The notes under the pieces are model-generated. The model saw nothing but the letters and a program-made list of their open reading frames with translations. It had not been told where the DNA came from and did not search any database. DNA of 11,876 bases from Candidatus Omnitrophota bacterium (GTDB taxonomy: Bacteria > Verrucomicrobiota > Verrucomicrobiia > Limisphaerales > UBA1319): contig JAMCZD010000367.1 in assembly GCA_023473405.1 (NCBI GenBank), forward strand, positions 1-11,876. Direction: 5' to 3'. Of the stretch, positions 5,850 through 11,876 are shown piece by piece (within the stretch, counting starts at the first letter, position 1; every line of letters begins with the position of its first letter). Position numbers and translations under genes: made by a program.

Positions 5850-8068
5850 GCAGTTTGCCGGGGTACGGTTTCATCGGACGGTCGGAACGCCACGATGCTG
5901 AGTGGGGGCAGGGTGAACACGCCGGAGCAAGGCTGGTGGTGTTGAGGGGTGGACTCGGCGCAGACACCGTGCGGATTTCCGGTTCCGCTGCCGCCGTATT
6001 GGATGGCGTCGCTGTTCAACACCTCGAGCCAGACGCCCGGCTGGGGCAAGCCGATTCGGTAGGGGCTGCGCGGGACGGGGGTGAGGTTCAGGACGACCAG
6101 CAGCCGCCGTGATGATTCCAGGTTCTGGCGGACAAAGGAGAGCACGCTGTTTTCATGATCGTAGGAATCGACCCAGAAGAAGCCGCCGTATTCGTAATCG
6201 GCTTGCCAGCAGGCTGGTTCAGACCGGTAAAGTTGGTTCAGATCGATCACGAACCGCTGGGTGCCGCGATGGTAAGGCCCCATGTCCAGCAGGCGCCATT
6301 CCAACTCGGCATTAGCCGACCACTCGGAGCGTTGGCCGAACTCGCCCCCCATAAACAAGAGCTTTTTGCCAGGAAACAGCCATTGGTAACCCAGAAGGAG
6401 CCGCAAGTTGGCGAACTTGCGCCAATCATCTCCCGGCATTTTCTCGAGGAGCGAACGCTTGCCATGGACCACTTCATCATGGGAAAGCGGGAGGATAAAA
6501 TTCTCATGGTAGTGGTAAAGCATGGCGAAGGTGAGGTCGTTCTGGTGATATTTCCGGTGGACCGGGTCCCGGCTGATGTATTTGAGGGTATCGTGCATCC
6601 AACCCATGTTCCATTTGAAGGAAAACCCCAGACCGCCCAGGTGGGGCGGGCGGGTTACTTGAGGCCAGGCAGTAGATTCCTCGGCGACGGTTACGGTACC
6701 GGGGAACTCGGTATGGACGAGATGATTGACCTGCTTGAGGAACTCGATGGCCTCGAGGTTTTCCCGTCCGCCGTATCGATTGGGAATCCATTCACCGGGC
6801 CGGCGCGAGTAATCGAGATAGAGTATTGACGCCACGGCATCGACACGCAAGCCGTCCACGTGAAACCGGTTGCACCAAAACAGGGCATTGGCTACCAGGA
6901 AGTTGCGAACCTCGTTGCGCCCATAATTGAAGATCAGCGTGCCCCAGTCCTGGTGCGCCCCGAGACGCGGGTCTTCGTGCTCGAACAAGGCGGTGCCGTC
7001 GAAGCGCGCCAAGGCCCAATCGTCTCGCGGGAAATGCGCCGGGACCCAGTCAATGATGACGCCGATGCCGGCGCAGTGGATGGCGTTGACGAGGTATTGG
7101 AAATCCTCGGGAGTGCCGTACCGCGAAGTAGGGGCGTAAAAGCCCGTAACCTGGTAGCCCCAGGATGGATAATACGCATGCTCGGCAACGGGGAGAAACT
7201 CGACGTGGGTGAACCCGAGTTTCTTGGCGTATTCGATCAACGGTTCAGCCAGTTCGCGGTAGCCTGGGGACTCGCCGAGCGACTTCTTTTTCCACGAGCC
7301 CAGATGAACCTCGTAAATGCTGATTGGCGCGCGGAACGGGTTCCACTGGCGGCGTTTCTGCATCCAATCCTCATCCGACCACTCGAAGCGCCGATAGTCC
7401 CAAACCAAGGCCGCATTTTTGGGGGGCACCTCGAAAAAGAATCCAAACGGATCGGTTTTGAGCACGACACGCCCCCGGGAGTTTTTGATTTCGAACTTGT
7501 AATGCACTCCGGCCTTCACGCCGGGAATGAACAGCTCCCAAACTCCGGAAGTCCCCAGCAGGCGCATCGGGTGGGTGCGTCCGTCCCAATCGTTGAAATC
7601 GCCCACCAGGCTTACCTGCCGCGCATTTGGCGCCCACACGGCGAAGCTGGCGCCGGCCACACCGTCGAATTCGCGCAATTGCGCCCCGAGCTTTTCGTAG
7701 ATGCGCCGTTCGTTTCCCTGGCCGAACAGGAAAAGGTCTGTCTCGCCGAGTGTAGGAAGAAACGAATACGGGTCGCGGACGTACCGGATGTTGCCGTTGG
7801 TGTACGTAATGATCAAGTTATAGGCATAGACCTGGTTTGCCTCGTGAGTCATGCCTTCGAAGAGCCCCGCCGGATGCAATCGTTCGAGCTTGAAGCGCGG
7901 CTTGTCCGGTTCTTCCACGGGCACGACTTCGACCTCTCTTGCCGAAGGCAGGAACGCGCGCGCCACCAGGCCGGAGCCATTACCCAACGGATGCATCCCC
8001 AATAAACGGTGCGGCGAGGAATGCTGCACCTTGACCAAGCTCTCCAATTCAGCGGCCGTTAAAATCAT
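5846..8068 (-). CDS. glgB: 1,4-alpha-glucan (glycogen) branching enzyme, GH13
   Basis: The 740-residue protein transfers alpha-1,4-glucan segments to make alpha-1,6 branches in glycogen, in the cytoplasm. The N-terminal module (about 12-105) and a CBM48 module (about 135-215, SFAVWAPNARQVSLVGDFND) precede the GH13 barrel, as in long-form GlgB. Barrel motifs are clear: IYEVHLGSW, VEFLPVAEHAYYPSWGYQVT, and GVIIDWVPAHFPRD. The catalytic nucleophile is Asp410 in DGLRVDAVAS, the general acid is Glu463 in VAEESTAWP, and the transition-state stabiliser is Asp531 in LPLSHDEVVHGK. These three sit at a constant offset from the E. coli residues 405/458/526. Length is normal (E. coli GlgB has 728). The start at 8068 gives the typical MILTAAELESLV beginning, although no Shine-Dalgarno motif precedes it. 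The stop overlaps the start of the four-helix-bundle gene by four bases. No other glycogen gene is beside it. Confidence 0.98.
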   Translation of the reverse strand: MILTAAELESLVKVQHSSPHRLLGMHPLGNGSGLVARAFLPSAREVEVVPVEEPDKPRFKLERLHPAGLFEGMTHEANQVYAYNLIITYTNGNIRYVRDPYSFLPTLGETDLFLFGQGNERRIYEKLGAQLREFDGVAGASFAVWAPNARQVSLVGDFNDWDGRTHPMRLLGTSGVWELFIPGVKAGVHYKFEIKNSRGRVVLKTDPFGFFFEVPPKNAALVWDYRRFEWSDEDWMQKRRQWNPFRAPISIYEVHLGSWKKKSLGESPGYRELAEPLIEYAKKLGFTHVEFLPVAEHAYYPSWGYQVTGFYAPTSRYGTPEDFQYLVNAIHCAGIGVIIDWVPAHFPRDDWALARFDGTALFEHEDPRLGAHQDWGTLIFNYGRNEVRNFLVANALFWCNRFHVDGLRVDAVASILYLDYSRRPGEWIPNRYGGRENLEAIEFLKQVNHLVHTEFPGTVTVAEESTAWPQVTRPPHLGGLGFSFKWNMGWMHDTLKYISRDPVHRKYHQNDLTFAMLYHYHENFILPLSHDEVVHGKRSLLEKMPGDDWRKFANLRLLLGYQWLFPGKKLLFMGGEFGQRSEWSANAELEWRLLDMGPYHRGTQRFVIDLNQLYRSEPACWQADYEYGGFFWVDSYDHENSVLSFVRQNLESSRRLLVVLNLTPVPRSPYRIGLPQPGVWLEVLNSDAIQYGGSGTGNPHGVCAESTPQHHQPCSGVFTLPPLSIVAFRPSDETVPRQTA

Positions 8069-8119
8069 ACCACGTTACTATAGCTAATTTTGCAGTTGCC
8101 GACAGGTAAATTCTCCAAC

Positions 8120-8148
8120 TTGACTTCATCTCGTTCCCACTCCATGAT
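8120..8148 (+). promoter_or_regulatory. Candidate sigma-70-type promoter for the DUF4450 gene
   Basis: TTGACT (8120-8125, five of six matches to the -35 consensus) is followed after exactly 17 bp by CATGAT (8143-8148, four of six to the -10 consensus). It would give a leader of about 130 nt that contains the three hairpins at 8181-8230. The -10 match is modest and such pairs arise by chance, so this is tentative. Confidence 0.25.
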
Positions 8149-8180
8149 CCTCGGTCAATAAATCCGGTAGTCAGGCTGTT

Positions 8181-8230
8181 GCGGAGAGGCCGCGCGTTTC
8201 TTTCCCGAGAAACCTGCCGCTTGGGCGGCA
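8181..8230 (+). other. Three adjacent stem-loops upstream of the DUF4450 gene
   Basis: Three short perfect inverted repeats follow one another. GCGG/CCGC (8181-8184 and 8190-8193) comes first. GTTTCT/AGAAAC (8196-8201 and 8208-8213, 6-bp stem, 6-base loop) comes next. TGCCGC/GCGGCA (8215-8220 and 8225-8230, 6-bp stem, loop TTGG) is last. The last two are separated by a single base. The block lies about 60-110 bp before the start codon, so it could be part of the mRNA leader or a set of protein-binding palindromes. No known riboswitch class was recognised. Confidence 0.4.
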
Positions 8231-8288
8231 TAAAATAACACAGCGGCTCGGCCCGCGCATCGGCTTGTTGAATCACAACCAATCGATC

Positions 8289-11200
8289 ATGAGACCCCCA
8301 TGCGGCCTTTGGGTTCAGCGCGCAACACGGGCGCTGGTCTTGCTCGCGAGCGGACTCTCTTTTAGTTCTGCCTCAACCGTTCCACCCGAGAATCTCCCCT
8401 GGCGCGAGCCCGGCCAGGGAGTAAGCGCCGAGTATCTGCGCAAAGGCACGCTGCGATACACCGCCGAGAACCGGGAGATTGTCGGGCGGGACCGGACCGG
8501 ATTCAACAACCGTCCCTTGTATGGCGAGCCGCGAGCTTCCGGCCTGGTGCTGGCCGGCGACCGTCCTTTTGTTCGGTTCTGCGCGAATCCATTCGTATAT
8601 GGCGGGTTTGCGGCGGGGATCATTCGCGGCGGGGAGGGCAAATGGTTTTACGATTGTGACGAAATCGAGTCCCGCTACCGTTGCGGGCGCATGACGTGGC
8701 GGGTCGCAGATTCATCCCTGCCCGCCGTCGAGGCAATCCTGTCGGTAATCCCACTGGCCAAAGTCCCCGGGTTCGGTGCCCGGCTGAAGGTCAAAGGGCT
8801 CCGGAGCGGGGACCGACTGGTTTGGGCATTTGGCGGCGCCCGAAGCGACTCGAACGTGCGCGGCAATTGGGACCCGATCATGTGGGGCAATCCGAGTGTC
8901 CATAAGACAGGGGACCCCAGGAAACCGGCATTCAGCCTGGCTTTCGACCCGCCTAGCTGCCGGGGCAACCAGGTTCACATCGAGGACCAAACCTTTTGGC
9001 TGTCACCCACCAACGGCGTCGCGCAGGTCGCGGTTGGCCGACTGGACCGCGCCGGCAAGGTGTTCCCGGCGGATGCATCCGCCTGCTCCAACCCGGCGAG
9101 ACTGATCGAGACAGCCCCGGACCAATTGCCGATGGTTTGCGGGGTGATTGAGTTGCAGCCGGGTGAGGACGAGGTTTTTTGGGAGGTTACCATCGTGCCG
9201 GGTCCGCCGGCAGATGCGGGGCAACCGCAAACCGGCACACAGCCGATAAAGGCCACTCTCGAGTCCATGACCATTGTGGATCCGGTGCAGGCCTACCACG
9301 ATGGCATTGCTTATCTCGAGGGGATCGAGCGAGTGCAAGTGGACACACCCGAGCCGCGGTTGGACGCGGCGGTGGCGGCGGTTTGCCACCCGATTGATGC
9401 CAGTTGTGACTTGAATCCAATCCTGTTCCGGCATGGGTGCATGGCGTTCTGCATCCCTTTCATCGGCTGGCGGGTCATCTTTGGCGCCATGGCACTTGGC
9501 TGGCATGAACGCGTAAAAGGTGATGCCGAATACTACATCGCAGCCCAGGTCAAAGATGATCCGAATCGGACCCAGCCCAGTCCTGATCCAGCCCGGCGCT
9601 ATTGTCTTGAAGGGGACCGCTCACGCCTTTACGGACGCGGGCGAATTGCGCGCGATCAGAACATGTATAACACCCAGTCGCAGTTCTTCGACCAGGTCAT
9701 TCATGATTGGCGCTGGACGGCTGATCCGGAGTTGGAACGGATTTTGCGTCCCGCCCTCGAATTGCATTTGGACTGGGTCAAGGATTGCTTTGATCCGGAC
9801 GACGATGGCCTTTACGAGAGTTACATCGATACCTTGCCGACCGATTCGGTTTGGTATAACGGCGGTGGCAGCGTGGAGGAGTCCGCTTACACCTATTACG
9901 GCCAACTCGCCGCGATGGACATGGCCCGGCGCGCCGGCGACACGGAGGCAGCGAGCCGGCATCGTGCGGAGGCGGAGAAGCCTATCCAAGCGCTTAAGAG
10001 TGTTCTGTGGCTGAAGGACCAGGGCCATTTCGGGCTTTACCTCGAGCAGGGCGGGCACCGCCGGGTGCACTCGGACGCCTGGGTGTACAGCCAATTCCTG
10101 CCCATCGATACCGGCATGGCCTCGCCCGATGAGGCGTTGCAGGCGCTTTACTACACCGAATGGGGACTCGAACGTATCCGGTTGCCATTCGACGGTGTCC
10201 TATGCCAACCGTCGAACTGGGTTCCATCAAAATGGTCGGTGCGCGACATGTTCGGGGGCGACATGTTTCACCTGGCGCTGGCCTACTTCCAGACTGGTTT
10301 GGGCGATGACGGGTGGGAATTGTTGTTGGGCGCCATGCTCGAAAGCGCGTATGCGGGCTCGGTGCCAGGCGGGTTCAGTCACATTGGGGCGGGCACGGAT
10401 TTCTCCGACAATTGCCACATGTTCGCCCGGTCGGTGGTGGAAGGTTTGTTCGGCTACAGTCCGGACTATCCCAACGACTTGGTGCGAATACGCCCGGCCT
10501 TTCCGTCGTCATGGCCGAGGGCATCTATCCGGACACCCGACTTCACGTTTGATTACCGCCAGGCAGGTCGGATCGATGGGTACAAGCTTACCTTGGCTCG
10601 AGCGGCTGAAGTGGAATTCCGGTTGCCGGTTCGAGCGGAAAGGGTCCGGCGCATAACGCTCGATGGGAAGCCATTCCCGGTTCGGATCGAGGCCGGCTTT
10701 GGTTGCACCTGGGTAGTATTGCGCACGCCGAAGTTGGAAAAAGCGGAGATTGAAATCGGGATCGATGATCGTTTGCCGCGGGACACCGCAATTGCGATTG
10801 CGGGTAAAGCCGGCGACGTTGTGCGCCTGTCGGTGCCGCGTGGTGAGATACTTGATTGGCAGGACCTTCACCACGTGCTCGAAGGCGCCCGAGTGGACGT
10901 CCGCGCCATTGTGGGACGACTGGCGCGAAAAACGGGCCACCATCTCTTGTTGGCGAACGTCAAAGCCGGCGGCTTGCCTCGAAAACAAGTCTTCAAGATT
11001 GAGGTGGCTGATCCGGAGGCTGAAGCTCGAATCGCGGCTCAAACCCCGCGTCAAGCCCCGAAAACAGCCGCCTGGAAATGCTTTGACCTGGCTCCGTTTT
11101 ACAACGGCGATGTCCGCGCCATTTTCAAACAACAATATCTATCGCCCCGTCCGAGGACGTGCTCGCTGCGTCTGGGCGCGGATGGTTATTCGGCCTGGAC

Positions 11201-11747
11201 CTTTGCTTACTGGGGCGACTTGCCTCCGGCAATTGACTTGGTCAACCTGGATAAGCTGGCGCAAGACAAGGGGCAAATCGTCACTCCGCAAAACGCGCTT
11301 TTTACCCGGTTCGCGACTGAGAAAAATATCGCGTTCACATCGTTGTGGGACAACTGGCCGCGCTCGGTGACGGTCCCGATTAATCAGGAGGCCGAGGCGG
11401 TCTGGATGTTGGTGTGCGGCTCGACATTTCCAATGCAAACCCGCATCCCCAACGCCGAGGTCCGCTTCCGGTATGCCGATGGGCGGACCGAAAAATTGGA
11501 GCTGGTGCCCCCGCTCAATTTCTGGTCCCTGTGCCCGTGGGGCGGGGTGGATTACAACTATGAGTTGGACGCGTATTGCCTGCCGAAAGAACCGCCGCCA
11601 ATGGTGCAGCTCGGGAACAACTGCCGCACCATGGTGCTGTCCTGGAAGTTGCGGTCCGGTTCGAAACTGGAAGGGGTAACGCTCGAAACATTGTCCCAGG
11701 ACGTGGTGATTGGCCTGATGGGCCTGAGCCTGATGAATCCACGATAG
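8289..11747 (+). CDS. Exported DUF4450-family protein, probable (alpha/alpha)6 glycoside hydrolase-like enzyme
   Basis: The ATG at 8289 is preferred over TTG codons at 8265/8268 because it starts a normal signal peptide (RR/RA-charged start, ALVLLASGLSFSSAS, cleavage near residue 29). This gives 1152 residues. From about residue 55 (LRYTAENREIVGRDRTGFNN) to about 330 is the beta-rich N-terminal domain of DUF4450 proteins, with NRPLYG and RMTWRVAD patterns. The middle (about 345-770) is an all-helical, Trp/Tyr-rich region like six-hairpin glycosidases. It includes DPDDDGLYESY (502-512) and DSVWYNGGGSVEES (519-532); Asp504-506, Glu510 and Glu530/531 are candidate catalytic acids. Beta-rich modules follow, with a C-terminal domain from about 925. 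DUF4450 proteins are best known from Bacteroidota polysaccharide-utilisation loci and run to about this length; I do not know a confirmed activity. It should act in the periplasm or outside the cell on a plant or exopolysaccharide. An exact inverted copy of 75 bp of this gene lies at the window end. Confidence 0.85.
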   Translation: MRPPCGLWVQRATRALVLLASGLSFSSASTVPPENLPWREPGQGVSAEYLRKGTLRYTAENREIVGRDRTGFNNRPLYGEPRASGLVLAGDRPFVRFCANPFVYGGFAAGIIRGGEGKWFYDCDEIESRYRCGRMTWRVADSSLPAVEAILSVIPLAKVPGFGARLKVKGLRSGDRLVWAFGGARSDSNVRGNWDPIMWGNPSVHKTGDPRKPAFSLAFDPPSCRGNQVHIEDQTFWLSPTNGVAQVAVGRLDRAGKVFPADASACSNPARLIETAPDQLPMVCGVIELQPGEDEVFWEVTIVPGPPADAGQPQTGTQPIKATLESMTIVDPVQAYHDGIAYLEGIERVQVDTPEPRLDAAVAAVCHPIDASCDLNPILFRHGCMAFCIPFIGWRVIFGAMALGWHERVKGDAEYYIAAQVKDDPNRTQPSPDPARRYCLEGDRSRLYGRGRIARDQNMYNTQSQFFDQVIHDWRWTADPELERILRPALELHLDWVKDCFDPDDDGLYESYIDTLPTDSVWYNGGGSVEESAYTYYGQLAAMDMARRAGDTEAASRHRAEAEKPIQALKSVLWLKDQGHFGLYLEQGGHRRVHSDAWVYSQFLPIDTGMASPDEALQALYYTEWGLERIRLPFDGVLCQPSNWVPSKWSVRDMFGGDMFHLALAYFQTGLGDDGWELLLGAMLESAYAGSVPGGFSHIGAGTDFSDNCHMFARSVVEGLFGYSPDYPNDLVRIRPAFPSSWPRASIRTPDFTFDYRQAGRIDGYKLTLARAAEVEFRLPVRAERVRRITLDGKPFPVRIEAGFGCTWVVLRTPKLEKAEIEIGIDDRLPRDTAIAIAGKAGDVVRLSVPRGEILDWQDLHHVLEGARVDVRAIVGRLARKTGHHLLLANVKAGGLPRKQVFKIEVADPEAEARIAAQTPRQAPKTAAWKCFDLAPFYNGDVRAIFKQQYLSPRPRTCSLRLGADGYSAWTFAYWGDLPPAIDLVNLDKLAQDKGQIVTPQNALFTRFATEKNIAFTSLWDNWPRSVTVPINQEAEAVWMLVCGSTFPMQTRIPNAEVRFRYADGRTEKLELVPPLNFWSLCPWGGVDYNYELDAYCLPKEPPPMVQLGNNCRTMVLSWKLRSGSKLEGVTLETLSQDVVIGLMGLSLMNPR
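10463..10537 (+). repeat. Left arm of a 75-bp exact inverted repeat (inside the DUF4450 gene)
   Basis: This segment encodes about residues 726-750 of the DUF4450 protein, at the end of the helical domain. Its reverse complement is found base for base at 11802-11876, the last 75 bases of the window. Identity stops at 10538, although a further 7 bp (GACTTCA, 10539-10545) also recur in inverted form at 11793-11799 with a one-base offset. Confidence 0.97.
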
Positions 11748-11801
11748 CCCGCCTCGACGGTTTTATTCTTCAAATTGATAAACTCACTTAAATGAAGTCA
11801 T
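11748..11801. other. Spacer between the DUF4450 stop codon and the inverted copy
   Basis: These 54 bases are the only unique sequence after the DUF4450 gene. They are AT-richer than the gene (TTTTATTCTTCAAATTGATA) and contain no stem-loop good enough for a terminator. The inverted-copy junction is at 11800-11802, next to the short TGAAGTC microhomology. Confidence 0.6.
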
Positions 11802-11876
11802 GGTGTCCGGATAGATGCCCTCGGCCATGACGACGGAAAGGCCGGGCGTATTCGCACCAAGTCGTTGGGATAGTCC
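11802..11876 (-). repeat. Right arm of the 75-bp exact inverted repeat (window edge)
   Basis: This is the exact reverse complement of 10463-10537 and runs off the window end, so its full length is unknown. The copy includes the third-codon positions without a single change. That argues for a very recent duplication or an assembly fold-back rather than an old paralogue on the opposite strand. Confidence 0.97.

Larger units (their letters stand above)
8069..8288. other. Divergent intergenic region between glgB and the DUF4450 gene
   Basis: This 220-bp stretch separates two divergent genes and must hold both promoters. On the minus strand, TATAGT (8075-8080) lies eight bases from the glgB start codon, but no good -35 stands upstream of it. 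On the plus strand there is a TTGACT/CATGAT pair and a cluster of three stem-loops, listed separately. A TAAAAT (8231-8236) right after the last stem is another possible -10 without a partner -35. I see no convincing small gene or RNA gene here. Confidence 0.6.

Noticed and set aside
6860..8005. Plus-strand open frame of 381 codons opposite glgB
   Set aside because: It is antisense to a well-conserved GlgB with an intact catalytic triad, and it has no domain-like motif of its own.
8075..8080. TATAGT as a -10 box for glgB
   Set aside because: It matches the consensus well, but no acceptable -35 lies 16-18 bp upstream and it sits only eight bases from the start codon, so it would need a near-leaderless transcript.
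8049..8282. Minus-strand open frame of 77 codons in the glgB/DUF4450 gap
   Set aside because: It overlaps the glgB start in another frame, crosses the hairpin cluster, has no known motif and no start-site support.
8265..8288. TTG start at 8265 for the DUF4450 protein
   Set aside because: The ATG at 8289 gives a standard signal peptide with charged residues near the start. The eight extra residues add a polar stretch without any supporting ribosome-binding site.

Overview
The window looks like a piece of a GC-rich (roughly 60% G+C) Gram-negative chromosome, most likely from the Verrucomicrobiota (Pedosphaera/Limisphaera-type relatives) or a neighbour in the PVC group. The Gram-negative call rests on a NodT-type outer-membrane factor and several exported proteins. 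The phylum call is inference: a four-helix-bundle protein with a suffix domain and SD-rich repeats, a DUF4450 protein, and no Shine-Dalgarno motif upstream of any of the six visible start codons.

Layout. The left edge (1-452, +) holds the C-terminus of a TolC/NodT-family outer-membrane efflux component. It converges on, and overlaps by 52 bp, a histidine kinase gene. From 8068 down to 401 five genes run in the same direction on the minus strand: glgB (glycogen branching enzyme), a four-helix-bundle/zinc-ribbon protein joined to glgB by an ATGA overlap, an exported DUF4139-like protein, an OmpR/PhoB-type response regulator, and its histidine kinase (another ATGA overlap). A 220-bp region (8069-8288) with several small hairpins separates this block from a divergent gene (8289-11747, +). 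That gene encodes a large exported DUF4450 protein, probably a glycoside hydrolase-like enzyme. No RNA gene, insertion sequence, CRISPR array or phage gene was seen.

How the genes may work together. The exported DUF4139-like protein, regulator and kinase form a plausible envelope-sensing module. Its promoter region carries a 7-4-7 bp direct repeat (two CTTTACA copies 11 bp apart), the geometry that PhoB/OmpR-type regulators bind, which suggests autoregulation. The kinase has an unusually large Gln/Pro-rich extracytoplasmic region and no HAMP domain. glgB and the DUF4450 gene both point to carbohydrate metabolism, but their link to the signalling module is only positional.

Two structural oddities stand out. 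The last 75 bases (11802-11876) are an exact reverse complement of 10463-10537 inside the DUF4450 gene, which is either a contig-end fold-back artefact or a real inverted duplication. A 9-bp GTCGGAC-based repeat occurs twice inside the four-helix-bundle gene, encoding Ser-Asp-Lys/Arg and Ser-Asp-Gln/Ser triplets.
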